Counted from the stretch's first letter, positions 8,762-18,664 are shown. The stretch is 64,000 nucleotides of DNA from Leadbetterella byssophila DSM 17132 (GCF_000166395.1 NC_014655.1:1674001-1738000); one strand, 5' to 3'. The notes: generated from the letters alone by a model not told the origin. Numbers and translations: made by a program.

Positions 8762-10104
8762 ATCTCCACTAGTTTCATTTTAGGAACCAAAGTTTTCATT
8801 ACTATCCAAGCCACTAAATATGCAACAGCACATATGGTAAACATGATAGTATAACCGGTTTCAATATGTCCTAAAGCCTTATAGTGATCAAACAACGCAC
8901 CGCCAAGTTTGGTCACTACTACCCCTCCTAATCCTCCGGCCATACCACCGATACCTACAACAGAACCTACAGCCTTCTTAGGGAACATATCAGATACCGT
9001 AGTAAAGATATTCGCTGACCATGCCTGGTGGGCAGAAGCTCCTATACCTATTAGTATTACAGGTACCCAGAAAGATATATGACCAAAGGGTTGTGCCAAT
9101 AATACTACTAAAGGAATCACAGCTATGGTCAACATAGCACGCATACGTCCATCATATGGAGCATATCCCTTATTTATAAAATACGTAGGGAAATATCCCC
9201 CTCCTATACTACCTATCATAGTCATACTATATAGAACTGCCAAAGGTAACATGATACTTTCTCCCACCATTTGGTACTGATCCTTTAAAAAAGCAGGCAA
9301 CCAGAAAAGGAAAAACCACCATACTCCATCTGTCATAAACTTACCGAAAGCAAAGGACCAGGTCTGACGGAAGGTCAATAACTTCATCCAACTCACCTTT
9401 TCTCCTTCCACTGGCACCGGTTCCTCACTATCCGACTGGATATAGGCTAACTCTTCAGCTGACAAACGCTTCTGATTCTCCGGCTTCTCATACAGAAACA
9501 ACCAAAATACTAACCAGACAAAGCCTACCAAACCAATGATGATAAAAGCAGCTTCCCAACCCCAATGCGAGGCGATCCAAGGCACAGTTAGTGGAGCCAA
9601 AATAGCACCTACGTTAGCACCGGAATTAAATATACCTGTAGAAAAGGCCCTTTCTTTCTTTGGAAAATACTCAGCTGTAGCCTTGATAGCCGCCGGGAAG
9701 TTCCCTGCTTCTCCAACAGCCAGAACGGCTCTGGAGACCATAAACCCTACTACCGACAAGGAAAAGGCGCTAAGTCCGGTCCATCCCAAGATGGCCAAAG
9801 TCTTCTCTCCCACCGGAATGGAGTACGCATGTAATACTGCTCCCAAAGACCATATAATAATGGCCCAAGCATATCCCCATTTGGTACCTAATTTATCTAC
9901 AAATCTTCCCGCAAATAGCATGGAAATGGCGTAGGTAAATTGGAAGACCGCCGCAATATTGGCATAATCCGTGTTTGACCACCCAAATAGCTCCTCTAAC
10001 TGAGGTTTAAGTAAACTTAAAACTTGTCTATCCAGATAATTCACCGTGGTGGCGAAGAACAAGAGCGCACAGATGGTCCAACGGTAATTTGTAATTTTCT
10101 TCAT
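8758..10104 (-). CDS. exuT: ExuT-type MFS hexuronate transporter
   Basis: Inner-membrane symporter of the anion:cation symporter branch of the major facilitator superfamily, probably importing galacturonate or glucuronate. 448 residues with about 12 membrane helices. The start MKKITNYRWTICALLFFATT with VNYLDRQVLS is characteristic of ExuT and relatives. RFVDKLGTKWGYAWAI is the loop motif after helix 2, and VGEAGNFPAAIKATAEYFPKKER is also typical. It is the last gene of an eight-gene operon starting at 18518, 10 bases after eda, which supports a uronate substrate. The exact substrate is inferred from context. Confidence 0.9.
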   Translation of the reverse strand: MKKITNYRWTICALLFFATTVNYLDRQVLSLLKPQLEELFGWSNTDYANIAAVFQFTYAISMLFAGRFVDKLGTKWGYAWAIIIWSLGAVLHAYSIPVGEKTLAILGWTGLSAFSLSVVGFMVSRAVLAVGEAGNFPAAIKATAEYFPKKERAFSTGIFNSGANVGAILAPLTVPWIASHWGWEAAFIIIGLVGFVWLVFWLFLYEKPENQKRLSAEELAYIQSDSEEPVPVEGEKVSWMKLLTFRQTWSFAFGKFMTDGVWWFFLFWLPAFLKDQYQMVGESIMLPLAVLYSMTMIGSIGGGYFPTYFINKGYAPYDGRMRAMLTIAVIPLVVLLAQPFGHISFWVPVILIGIGASAHQAWSANIFTTVSDMFPKKAVGSVVGIGGMAGGLGGVVVTKLGGALFDHYKALGHIETGYTIMFTICAVAYLVAWIVMKTLVPKMKLVEI

Positions 10105-10114
10105 GAGGTTAAGG

Positions 10115-10720
10115 TTAAATATGTGTAAAACATTCTTCCAGTATGGAAGCTATTTGATCAGGTTGATTTTTGAACAATTGAGAACCGAGCCCTACCGCAT
10201 TTACTCCGGCAGAAAACCATTCTTTTAAACTAGCAGCCGTGGGTTCTACTCCTCCGGTCACCATAATTTTAACATCAGGCATAGGCCCTCTCAATGCCTT
10301 AACATAGGATGGCCCCACCACATTCCCCGGAAAGATCTTCACACAAGATGCTCCCATTTGTAATGCAGAGTGTATTTCAGTGGGAGTCAAGGTCCCGGGA
10401 ATCCAGGGAATTCCAGCTTCTATACAAACCTTACCTACAGATGCAGTAGTAAATGGCTGAACTACAAAACGGGCCCCGGCTTCAATAAATTTTTCAGCTG
10501 TTTGCGGATCTCCTATAGTTCCTATGCCCAAAAGTAGGTCAGAATAGGTGTTCTTTGCCACTAATTCAGAAAAAACCTCAAGCGCCTGCTCTCCTCTATT
10601 CGTAAATTCAAATACCCTCACTCCGCCTCTATAGCAGGCATCTACTACAGCCTTAGCCGTATCAAAATCAGAGTGGTAATAAACGGGCACCAATGGGCGC
10701 TCAAATAAGGTTGACATCAT
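10115..10720 (-). CDS. eda: KDPG / 4-hydroxy-2-oxoglutarate aldolase
   Basis: Cleaves 2-keto-3-deoxy-6-phosphogluconate into pyruvate and glyceraldehyde-3-phosphate, the last step of uronate breakdown. 201 residues, normal length. The class I aldolase residues are visible: Glu38 and Arg42 in FEFTNRGE, and the Schiff-base lysine Lys128 in CVKIFPGNVVG, with VTGGV near the C-terminus. The first two codons are both ATG, so the start may be one codon later. It follows kdgK by 5 bases and precedes exuT by 10 bases. The second activity is family knowledge, not seen here. Confidence 0.94.
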   Translation of the reverse strand: MMSTLFERPLVPVYYHSDFDTAKAVVDACYRGGVRVFEFTNRGEQALEVFSELVAKNTYSDLLLGIGTIGDPQTAEKFIEAGARFVVQPFTTASVGKVCIEAGIPWIPGTLTPTEIHSALQMGASCVKIFPGNVVGPSYVKALRGPMPDVKIMVTGGVEPTAASLKEWFSAGVNAVGLGSQLFKNQPDQIASILEECFTHI

Positions 10721-10725
10721 ATCTA

Positions 10726-11730
10726 TTATAATCGGTTAAGGATCTGTTCTATACTTTGAGATGTAGCATCTCCGTATTCCTGTAGTTTACCAAATGCCGC
10801 TGACGCTGCAAAATTTATGGTCTCTTGTGGAGTTGACTGATTAACCAATCCGTAAAGTAAGCCGGCCATAAAACAATCCCCACTTCCTACTTTGTCTACC
10901 ACATGATCTACTCTAAACTCAGGCGAATCTACAAAATCATTACCTGAAAGCAAAGTTGCATAGTATTCAATGCCCTCTGGAAGGGTATCAAACCGGAAGG
11001 TATAAGCTACTTTTTGAACATTTGGATACCTATTCATAAGTTCATTGGCGCTTTCCTTGCCGGCTTGCAAATACTCTTCTTTGCCTACTTTATTCTGTGC
11101 TACTTCACCATCAATAGGAATATCCAATAAGGTATTTGCTGCCCAAATGTTGCCCATCACCAGATAACAATATGGTATAATTTGAGGGACAATTTCCACC
11201 GGATCTTTACCATATTTCCAGAGCTTTGCCCTATAGTTCAGATCAAATGTAACCTTTATTCCTCTGCTATGTGCTTCTTTAGCTGCAGCAATACATAGGT
11301 CTGCCACACCCTGATTTAAAGCAGGACTAATGGCACTCAGGTGAAAATACTCAACTCTATCAAAAAGTTGATCCCAGTCCATATCGTCAGCCCTTAAGGC
11401 TGAAAATGAAGAGTGGGCTCTGTCATAAATTACTCCTGCATTCTTAAGATCCGCCCCTTGAGGCAGCATATAAACACCTATTCTTTCTCCTCCCCAATGG
11501 ATCTTGTCCGTTCCAATATTTTTGGACTGCAAATACTGTACTATATCTTGAGACAAACCATTTTCAGGCAATGCCGAGAAATAAGAAACCGGAACATCCC
11601 AAGCCGCTAAAGCCTGGGCTGCATTTAATTCAGCCCCTCCAACAAATACGGGAAAGCTAGATTCTTCTATCCATACTCCGCCTAAACGGGGAGAAAATCT
11701 CAATAAGATTTCACCAAACGTTAATACCAT
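10726..11730 (-). CDS. kdgK: 2-keto-3-deoxygluconate kinase (PfkB family)
   Basis: Phosphorylates KDG to KDPG. 334 residues with the ribokinase/PfkB layout: N-terminal FGEILLRFSP and a GGAELNAAQALAAW glycine motif, and a C-terminal DKVGSGDCFMAGLL in which Asp285 is the expected catalytic base (the usual form is GAGD). The ATG overlaps the uxaC stop codon by one base (TGATG), so translation is probably coupled. Assignment to KDG rather than another sugar rests on the operon, which makes KDG from galacturonate and feeds eda next door. Confidence 0.9.
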   Translation of the reverse strand: MVLTFGEILLRFSPRLGGVWIEESSFPVFVGGAELNAAQALAAWDVPVSYFSALPENGLSQDIVQYLQSKNIGTDKIHWGGERIGVYMLPQGADLKNAGVIYDRAHSSFSALRADDMDWDQLFDRVEYFHLSAISPALNQGVADLCIAAAKEAHSRGIKVTFDLNYRAKLWKYGKDPVEIVPQIIPYCYLVMGNIWAANTLLDIPIDGEVAQNKVGKEEYLQAGKESANELMNRYPNVQKVAYTFRFDTLPEGIEYYATLLSGNDFVDSPEFRVDHVVDKVGSGDCFMAGLLYGLVNQSTPQETINFAASAAFGKLQEYGDATSQSIEQILNRL

Positions 11731-13127
11731 CAGAATTTGAAGAATTGTGCTGCGTTATTGTAACATATGTTTTGAATCACTTGCCCCGTCCAGCTGATAT
11801 CATTAGGTAATTCTCCATTTTCTATGTCTTCCCCAAACATATTACATAGTATCCTTCTGAAATATTCGTGTCTAGGAAATGACAAGAAGCTTCTGGAGTC
11901 TGTCAACATACCTATAAAGCGCGACAATAGGCCCATATTAGACAAAGCATTCATCTGACGAATCATACCGTCTTTCTGGTCCAAAAACCACCATCCCGAA
12001 CCAAATTGAATTTTACCGGCAATGGATCCGTCATTGAAGTTTCCAATCATGGTCGCAATAACCTCATTATCTGCAGGATTAAGGTTGTAAATGACTGTTT
12101 TCGCCAATTGGTCAAACTCATCTAACTTACCTAAAAATTTAGACAAAGCCACCGCTTGAGGGAAATCACCTATACTGTCCCAGCCTGTATCAGGACCTAG
12201 CGTTCTCAATGCCCTTCTATTATTATTTCTCAACGCGCCCAAGTGAAATTGTTGCGTCCACCCTAAACCACTATACATCACTCCTAGCGCATGTAGAATA
12301 GCCGACTTATACACTTTGCTGTCCTCAAGACTTGGGTTCCCCCCCGCTAATACGGCCTTGAATACCTTATCTGCAGCTTCAGGGGTAAAATCTTCTGCAT
12401 AGATTTGTTCCAGGCCATGATCTGCTAACTTACACCCTAAGGCATTGAAAGCCTGCGCTCTGCTGTTCAACGCTTTTACTAAGTCATCGTAGCTTGCAAT
12501 GGTAAATCCTACAATCTCTTCCAACTTCCTTACATAACTCACAAACGAAGGAGCATCAATAAGTATGAATTTATCCGGACGGAAGGTTGGCAGCATTTTC
12601 AATTCCGTATTTTCTGCTGCAAAGGTTTGGTGATGTTCCAAAGTATCCAATGGATCATCTGTAGTACATACTACCTTAACATTCATCTGCGTTAGCAGAT
12701 TTCTACAGGAATGTGAGGTCTCTTGAAGCATCTCCGAGGATCTATTGTAGATTTCTTCGGCAGTATTTCCATTCAAAATATCCTTTATACCAAAATACCT
12801 TTGAAGTTCCAAATGAGTCCAGTGATACAAAGGGTTTCTCAGGGTATAGGGCACGGTTTCAGCCCATTTCTGAAATTTCTCTCTATCTGACCTCTCTCCG
12901 GTACAATAGGATTCATCCACCCCATTGGCGCGCATGGCCCTCCATTTATAATGATCTCCATATAACCAGGCATGCGCAATATTCTTGAATTGAAGATCCT
13001 GAGCAATCTGATCAGGAGGCAAGTGATTATGGTAATCTATGATAGGCATATCTCGCGCATATTCGTGATACAGCCTTTCTGCAGTCTTGCTTTGCAGTAA
13101 AAAATTCTCGTCTAAAAATGCTTTCAT
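11730..13127 (-). CDS. uxaC: Glucuronate/galacturonate isomerase
   Basis: Interconverts D-galacturonate and D-tagaturonate (or glucuronate and fructuronate), the first cytoplasmic step for free uronates. 465 residues, normal length. The amidohydrolase-like metal motif is visible at MPIIDYHNHLPPDQ (His33 and His35). WLYGDHYKWRAMRANG and TDDPLDTLEHH are also family-typical, as is the C-terminal FPRHEYFRRILC. It starts 11 bases after the uxaA stop and overlaps kdgK by one base. Confidence 0.96.
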   Translation of the reverse strand: MKAFLDENFLLQSKTAERLYHEYARDMPIIDYHNHLPPDQIAQDLQFKNIAHAWLYGDHYKWRAMRANGVDESYCTGERSDREKFQKWAETVPYTLRNPLYHWTHLELQRYFGIKDILNGNTAEEIYNRSSEMLQETSHSCRNLLTQMNVKVVCTTDDPLDTLEHHQTFAAENTELKMLPTFRPDKFILIDAPSFVSYVRKLEEIVGFTIASYDDLVKALNSRAQAFNALGCKLADHGLEQIYAEDFTPEAADKVFKAVLAGGNPSLEDSKVYKSAILHALGVMYSGLGWTQQFHLGALRNNNRRALRTLGPDTGWDSIGDFPQAVALSKFLGKLDEFDQLAKTVIYNLNPADNEVIATMIGNFNDGSIAGKIQFGSGWWFLDQKDGMIRQMNALSNMGLLSRFIGMLTDSRSFLSFPRHEYFRRILCNMFGEDIENGELPNDISWTGQVIQNICYNNAAQFFKF

Positions 13128-13138
13128 CTTTTATCTTG

Positions 13139-14782
13139 TTAGAGAGAAACTCCTCTTTTCCACGGAATAAAGTCTTCTTGATTATGCTTTACGGAGAGTG
13201 CCTCGCGCCTTCCACTTGCCACTTCTATCACATATTCTAATATTCTTTCACCCGCTTGTTCTATAGTTTCCTTTCCTTCTATAATGGTACCTGTATTTAT
13301 ATCTATAATGTCTGGCATCTTTTCGTAAAGAGGCGTATTTGTAGACAATTTGATCACCGGTGCAATGGGATTCCCTGTAGGCGTACCCAACCCCGTAGTA
13401 AAGAGCACAATATTGGCTCCTGAACCCACTTCTGCTGTAGTGGATTCCACATCGTTTCCAGGCGTACAAAGAAGGTTTAAGCCTGGTTTGCTTACCTTTT
13501 CCGGATAATCCAGCACATCTGTAACCGGTGAAGTGCCTCCCTTCTTAGCCGCTCCGGCTGATTTTATTGCATCTGTGATAAGACCGTCCTTGATATTACC
13601 AGGTGAAGGATTCATGTAAAAACCGGACCCCACTTCTTCAGCACGCTGGTTATAGGTACGCATCAAGTGATTAAACTTTCCGGCTAATTCTTCTGTTACG
13701 CAACGATTACTTAACTCCTGCTCTACTCCACATAATTCAGGGAATTCAGCAAGAATAACTGTTCCACCTAAGGCCACTAAAAGGTCTGAAGTGTATCCTA
13801 TAGCAGGATTTGCGGAAATACCGGAAAATCCATCAGAACCTCCACATTCTAACCCTATCACTAACTTAGACAGGGGAGCAGGCTGACGCTGTACCTTATT
13901 AGCCTCTACTAATCCCGCGAAGGTTTGTTTTATAGCTTCAGAGATCAATCTTTCTTCTGTACCTAAAGCCTGCTGTTCAAAGAAGTATACTGGCTTATTC
14001 GCTCCACCTCTTTTATTGATTTCCTCCTGAAGCATGCTGTATTGGGCGTTTTGGCACCCTAAACTTAGAATGGTAGCACCTGCTACATTTGGATGTGTTA
14101 TATATCCTGCCAATAGTCCACAGAGGGCCTGTGCGTCCTGCCGCGTTCCTCCGCAGCCCATATCATGCGTCAAGAATCTCACTCCGTCTACATTCGGAAA
14201 AAGCCTCTCTTGAGCAGGAACAGTATTTGACACCTGAATATCTGCATTGAGGATCTCCTCTATGCTTTTCCCCGACTTATAAAGGTCTACTAATTGTTCT
14301 GTTTGTCTATGGTACTTATCGTGTGAGGCATATCCTAGTTGGTCCACTAGGGCATTCTTCATCACATCCAGATTTCTGTTTTCGCAAAAGACCAGAGGAA
14401 GAACTATCCAGTAATTTGCAGTACCCACAGAACCGTCAGCACGGTGATATCCCAGAAATTGCCTGTTTTTGAATCTACTCACATCCGGCTGAGTCCAATC
14501 GGTTTTTCTCTGTCCGATAGTGAAATCTGCAGAAGCATGTTGGACATTAAAAATACTTATCCACTCTCCTTGTTTAATGGGCTGCTTAGCTTTACCTACA
14601 AGAACTCCGTACATGATAATTTCATCTCCTACTTGGAAATCATATTCGGCGTACTTGTGTTTCGCATTGACGTCTGTGACCAGGGTTATGTTTTTGTCGC
14701 CATAAGCAACTGTAGTACCTGCTTTTAAATCCTGAAGCGCGACGATAACATTGTCTGAAGGGTGAACTTTTAGAACTTTCAT
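13139..14782 (-). CDS. uxaA: Altronate dehydratase
   Basis: Dehydrates D-altronate to 2-keto-3-deoxygluconate. 547 residues in the single-chain form: a short N-terminal SAF domain (about 1-95, with GTTVAYGDKNI and GKAKQPIKQGEWI) followed by the large UxaA dehydratase domain. In the latter GYHRADGSVGTANYWIV, THDMGCGGTRQDA, LGLECGGSDGFSGISANPAIG-type GLECGGSDGFSG and LCTPGNDVESTTAEVGSGAN are visible. The conserved cysteines fit an iron-dependent family. It overlaps the uxaB stop by 4 bases (ATGA). The first family member choice is altronate rather than galactarate because uxaB and uxaC are adjacent. Confidence 0.94.
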   Translation of the reverse strand: MKVLKVHPSDNVIVALQDLKAGTTVAYGDKNITLVTDVNAKHKYAEYDFQVGDEIIMYGVLVGKAKQPIKQGEWISIFNVQHASADFTIGQRKTDWTQPDVSRFKNRQFLGYHRADGSVGTANYWIVLPLVFCENRNLDVMKNALVDQLGYASHDKYHRQTEQLVDLYKSGKSIEEILNADIQVSNTVPAQERLFPNVDGVRFLTHDMGCGGTRQDAQALCGLLAGYITHPNVAGATILSLGCQNAQYSMLQEEINKRGGANKPVYFFEQQALGTEERLISEAIKQTFAGLVEANKVQRQPAPLSKLVIGLECGGSDGFSGISANPAIGYTSDLLVALGGTVILAEFPELCGVEQELSNRCVTEELAGKFNHLMRTYNQRAEEVGSGFYMNPSPGNIKDGLITDAIKSAGAAKKGGTSPVTDVLDYPEKVSKPGLNLLCTPGNDVESTTAEVGSGANIVLFTTGLGTPTGNPIAPVIKLSTNTPLYEKMPDIIDINTGTIIEGKETIEQAGERILEYVIEVASGRREALSVKHNQEDFIPWKRGVSL

Positions 14783-16212
14783 TTTGAGTTAATTTCTGTC
14801 CAAACGGCTTTTGCTCCTTCCGTTTGAAGCAAATTCAAGTAATGTGATACCTTTTTAGTTAATCCTGGGACTTGGTTTAAATCCTTACCCCAAAAATCAG
14901 TTCTTCCTAAGACAGTTTTGGTCCATTCCTCTACGTCTGCCGTATTCATATCCTTAAAAGCTGCAGCCTGTTGATCCTGAATCCAGTAGGATTGGCCATT
15001 AAATTCACCAAACCATTTGCCGTCTTCCTGACGAACAGGTCGCATAAAATGCAAATAAGCCGCCAAACCTGCTGATATTCTGTCCGGTGCGAACTGATCC
15101 AACAAAGCTACGATTCGCATTTCAATTTTTTGGGTATAATTCAAAGTAATATTGATCCAAAAATGTTCTATAGAAGGATTTCTAAAACGATCTATTACCT
15201 GAGCTCCAAAAGCTTCTGCTTCACCTTCTTTCAATGCATAGGGAATAGCAGGACCAATCTCTTTCTGCATCAAGTCCGTTAAGAACTTTGAAAAACCAGG
15301 ATCCTGCATAGCATCTTTCACAGTAGGAAATCCGGCAAAGAAGGCCAAACCGCAAGTCAAGGTATGTGTTCCATTAAGTAACCTCAGCTTAAGCTCTTTA
15401 TATTTGGTTATATCTTCTTCCACAAATGCTCCATTCCCCGTAAAACTTAGCTTTTCCTTCACCTTCTCATCGCCTGAAATGGCCCAAAGTGCATAGGGTT
15501 CCGCCATGATAGCCAGGGAGTCTTCATAAGCTAATTCCTTTTTGATCTGTTCAGCCACTTCCCCTTTAGGAGTTCCGGGAACTATACGGTCCACCAGGGA
15601 ATTACAGAAAGTCACTTCCTGTTCCAGCCATTGATAAAAATCCTCCCCTAATGAATTGAATTTAGCCAAATCTTCCACAATCTTCCTCAGCTTTGTTCCA
15701 TTGTCAGAGATCAATTCAGTAGGTATAACTACGATACCTCCATCTTTTCCTAAGGCTTGGAATCGCTTATGAAGTACTCCTAAAAGTTTACCCGGGAAGG
15801 AATTTGGAGCATCTGTTCCCAGAGTTTCTTCTTCATAGATAATCCCCACTTCCGTGGTATTAGAGATGATTACCTCTAAATCTTTACTGGTAGCCACTTT
15901 CAGTACTTCGTCCCACTCTTCTTTCGCCGAAAGAATTCTGGAAATAGCAGTATTTACCTCATTCTTTTCTACCCAATTTCCATTTTCATAACCCCGAATG
16001 CATACGGTATAGAGATAGTCTTGATCTTTAAATTGATCTGTGCCACCTTGAGAGGTGCTCTTCACCATCACAATTTTCCCAAGAAATCTACCTTCCTTAT
16101 TCGCTTGATCAATGATATAATCGGGAAGTGCCCGAAGCAGAACACCTGTTCCAAATTGCAATACTTTTTCCGGTAAAACCGGCACGTTGTAGGTTTCCTT
16201 TGATAATCTCAT
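14779..16212 (-). CDS. uxaB: Tagaturonate reductase (altronate oxidoreductase)
   Basis: NADH-dependent reduction of D-tagaturonate to D-altronate. 477 residues of the long-chain mannitol dehydrogenase family. The Rossmann start VLQFGTGVLLRALPDYIIDQAN and IVMVKSTSQGG, the segment VIISNTTEVGI, the motif CNSLVDRIVPG and the C-terminal LRLLNGTHTLTCGLAFF with its catalytic Lys/His neighbourhood are visible. It lies between the NTF2-like gene (3-base gap) and uxaA (4-base overlap). The alternative UxuB (fructuronate reductase) is less likely because uxaA/uxaC flank it. Confidence 0.92.
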   Translation of the reverse strand: MRLSKETYNVPVLPEKVLQFGTGVLLRALPDYIIDQANKEGRFLGKIVMVKSTSQGGTDQFKDQDYLYTVCIRGYENGNWVEKNEVNTAISRILSAKEEWDEVLKVATSKDLEVIISNTTEVGIIYEEETLGTDAPNSFPGKLLGVLHKRFQALGKDGGIVVIPTELISDNGTKLRKIVEDLAKFNSLGEDFYQWLEQEVTFCNSLVDRIVPGTPKGEVAEQIKKELAYEDSLAIMAEPYALWAISGDEKVKEKLSFTGNGAFVEEDITKYKELKLRLLNGTHTLTCGLAFFAGFPTVKDAMQDPGFSKFLTDLMQKEIGPAIPYALKEGEAEAFGAQVIDRFRNPSIEHFWINITLNYTQKIEMRIVALLDQFAPDRISAGLAAYLHFMRPVRQEDGKWFGEFNGQSYWIQDQQAAAFKDMNTADVEEWTKTVLGRTDFWGKDLNQVPGLTKKVSHYLNLLQTEGAKAVWTEINSK

Positions 16213-16215
16213 TTC

Positions 16216-16629
16216 TTATTGGGGTAGTTTAACAGCTTGTCTGGCAACTAGAATCCATGCACCTTTTTCCTTTGTCCAAACAGTTAAAATATGAAGTTTA
16301 ATAGATCCCGGAACACCACCATCAAAGGTGTCTGCATCTAAGATATGACGAACCACTGCGGTGTTTCCCACTACATTGATCTTTTGTTCCTTCAGGTCTA
16401 TTCTTCTAAAATCTGATTTTTTTGTGACCAAAGTTTCTACAAACTCTGCTCTGGATTCCACTTTTGAACTGGAATGTCCATAGCTCAGGTCAGGATGTGT
16501 GATCTTCTCTAACTGGGCCTTATTAGGATTGAGCATGAGCTGACGTAGCTCTTCCACTCTATTTTCTACTTCCTTAACGGGATCTCCTGCCATAAAAAGG
16601 GCACTTAACATGATGATTAATGTTTTCAT
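16216..16629 (-). CDS. Secreted NTF2-like / DUF4440 protein of unknown role
   Basis: 137 residues from the ATG at 16629, which overlaps the upstream GH105 stop as ATGA; an ATG four codons earlier is possible but less economical. A short hydrophobic N-terminus (MKTLIIMLSALFMAGDP) suggests export. The remainder has the small cone-shaped NTF2/SnoaL fold signature: VEELRQLMLNPNKAQLEKI, HPDLSYGHSSSKV, VVGNTAVVRHILDAD and HILTVWTKEKGAWILVARQAVKL. Such proteins bind small molecules or are simple isomerases or esterase-like scaffolds. The position between GH105 and uxaB suggests a role with unsaturated uronates, but this is inference only. Confidence 0.8.
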   Translation of the reverse strand: MKTLIIMLSALFMAGDPVKEVENRVEELRQLMLNPNKAQLEKITHPDLSYGHSSSKVESRAEFVETLVTKKSDFRRIDLKEQKINVVGNTAVVRHILDADTFDGGVPGSIKLHILTVWTKEKGAWILVARQAVKLPQ

Positions 16630-18518
16630 TTCAATATCCAATGGGTTAGATCTCTTAAAGCTTGCATGTTTTCAAATTCCGGACCTATGATACGTCCGTC
16701 AACGTATTCGTTATATAACCATGGGTCTCCTATAACAAAAACCCTTCCTTTGCCATAATTTGCCGTAGCTATAACCACATCATCTCCCTTTTTTACCAGG
16801 GCTTTTGCTCCCTTTTCAACCTTCAATGTAACGATCTCCTTTGCATAGATCTTCCTTGTATTTCGGAACACATCATTACCTGTAGGAATGTTCACCGCCG
16901 CCAATTCATAGTCTTTCCCACCGGGGATGAAATTGATATTCTTCCCTGTAAATGATATCCCAAAGGCCTTAGCTAATTCATTAAACTTAGGAATCTCACA
17001 ATTCGTGGTATCATTCGCCATAAGTACGAGAGTCCCTCCATTTTTCACCCAGTCGCTTATCACTTTTACGTGTGTAGCATTAATATAATTAGGTGAAGCT
17101 GTTTCCTTTGGAGTATCCGGATCTACAATTATATATGCTTGAGCATTTTTTAAGTTTTGGGCGGTTGGGGCCTCTTTTAATGCAGTTGTTTTAGCACCAA
17201 GGTGCGTAAATACTTGCCCCCAGATCCAAAATCCGGAGTGCATTCTGTCTTCCCAGGTGTAGTGAAACTGCTCCGTATCCCCGTTTATATCTTTCCTGAA
17301 TTCCCTGTTGAAGTAATAATCAAGAGCCACAGTTTTGGGCTTAAGTGGGGCTCTTTCTTTCAGGGCTTCTATCTCAATGCTGGCAAAGATGAATGGCCCT
17401 ACACCTTTTAAATCATTCACTCTTTGAGGCTCACTTAAATAATACTCATAACTACCATCTCTGTAAGGATTTCCGCCTAATCCTCCTACACTCACCGTAT
17501 GGTGATACGAAAGGGATCCATCCGCTTCCTCTTTTACAAATTCTTTAAGTATGCCATTGTATCCTTTTAGCGCTACTTGTGCATATTTTGGATCAATATA
17601 CCCTAATCTTGCACCTTTAGCTAAAGCATATACAAACATGGCTGAAACAGAAGCTTCCTTATAATTTCCCTCTCTTTTAGGCATATCCAGAATTTGGTAC
17701 CAAAGTCCTGATTGCGGGTCTTGATGTTTTTGGATGGCTGGTGCTAATCTTTTCAGATAGGAAACTAATTTAACTCTACCTTCATGTCCCTGGGGAAGAT
17801 AATCCAGAACCTCTACCAATGCCATGGCATACCAGCCCAGAGCTCTTCCCCAAAAATGTTTAGAAAGTCCAGTTTGTGGGTCTGCCCATTTTTCCTGTCT
17901 CTTTTCATCATATGCGTGGTAAATCAGTCCTGACTTCTTATCCACCGCATATTTCTCAATGAGATCAAACTGCTGAATGACATGGTCTATTTGTTCCGGT
18001 TTTTTGAATAGAGTTGCATATTCTACAGCAAAGGGTTCTGCCATAAAAAGGCCATCAAGCCACATTTGATAGGGGTAACGCTGCTTGTGCCAATACCCTC
18101 CCTCTGAGGTTGTGGGTTGATTTTCTAATTGCTTCCAAAGCAAATCGGCCGCCTTTTTATATTTTTCTTTTTGTGGAAGGGACTGAACATATAAGGTCAA
18201 TAGCATTCGCCCTGTAGAAATATTATCCAGGTTGAAATCATCGTATTTATAAGATTTGATGCTGCCATCCTCCTGAACATAGAGATCCAGCTCCTTCTTT
18301 ATAAAATTGAAATAGCGGGCATCACCCGTCTGCACCCAAACCTTTTCAAGTGCCTTCAACACCAAACCTTGCTCGTAATCCCATCTTGCAGGCTTATTGG
18401 GTGCCACTTTTATACTATCCGGATTCCATTTCATAAAGGAATCTGCCATGCGTACAGAATAATTTTTCTGAGCATGAGCTCCCCAACAAATCAACATCAA
18501 CAACAAGGCTTTTTTCAT
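16626..18518 (-). CDS. GH105 unsaturated rhamnogalacturonyl/galacturonyl hydrolase with C-terminal extra domain
   Basis: Removes the unsaturated uronic acid left at the non-reducing end after lyase action. 630 residues. Signal peptide (MKKALLLMLICWGAHAQ), then an (alpha/alpha)6 GH105 domain (about 20-390) with NKPARWDYEQGLVL, RYPYQMWLDGLFMAEPF (Asp155 aligns with the catalytic Asp of YteR) and HFWGRALGWYAMALVEVLD. The C-terminal part (about 390-630) has GGTLVLMANDTTNCE and GKGRVFVIGDPWLYNEY, resembling the glutamine-amidotransferase-like domain (DUF4350-type) that some family members carry. First gene of the eight-gene operon; a LacI-type operator candidate lies about 130 bases upstream. Confidence 0.9.
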   Translation of the reverse strand: MKKALLLMLICWGAHAQKNYSVRMADSFMKWNPDSIKVAPNKPARWDYEQGLVLKALEKVWVQTGDARYFNFIKKELDLYVQEDGSIKSYKYDDFNLDNISTGRMLLTLYVQSLPQKEKYKKAADLLWKQLENQPTTSEGGYWHKQRYPYQMWLDGLFMAEPFAVEYATLFKKPEQIDHVIQQFDLIEKYAVDKKSGLIYHAYDEKRQEKWADPQTGLSKHFWGRALGWYAMALVEVLDYLPQGHEGRVKLVSYLKRLAPAIQKHQDPQSGLWYQILDMPKREGNYKEASVSAMFVYALAKGARLGYIDPKYAQVALKGYNGILKEFVKEEADGSLSYHHTVSVGGLGGNPYRDGSYEYYLSEPQRVNDLKGVGPFIFASIEIEALKERAPLKPKTVALDYYFNREFRKDINGDTEQFHYTWEDRMHSGFWIWGQVFTHLGAKTTALKEAPTAQNLKNAQAYIIVDPDTPKETASPNYINATHVKVISDWVKNGGTLVLMANDTTNCEIPKFNELAKAFGISFTGKNINFIPGGKDYELAAVNIPTGNDVFRNTRKIYAKEIVTLKVEKGAKALVKKGDDVVIATANYGKGRVFVIGDPWLYNEYVDGRIIGPEFENMQALRDLTHWILK

Positions 18519-18647
18519 GCCATTCCAAAAGTTATATTGTACAAAATCAAGATTGAATACACATTATACCAATGTTACAAACGGCATAATGCAGCTAAGT
18601 ATAGAAAGAAATAATGGCACCAGCACAGCCTGCCTGAGAAAAAAATT

Positions 18648-18664
18648 ATGGCAACGTTCCCGAA
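18648..18664. promoter_or_regulatory. Candidate LacI-family operator A
   Basis: TGGCAACGTTCCCG-type site: core GGcAAC-GTTcCC with dyad centre at 18655/18656. It lies in the 247-base gap upstream of the GH105-uxaBAC-kdgK-eda-exuT operon. The same word occurs at two other pectin promoters in the window. Confidence 0.6.
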
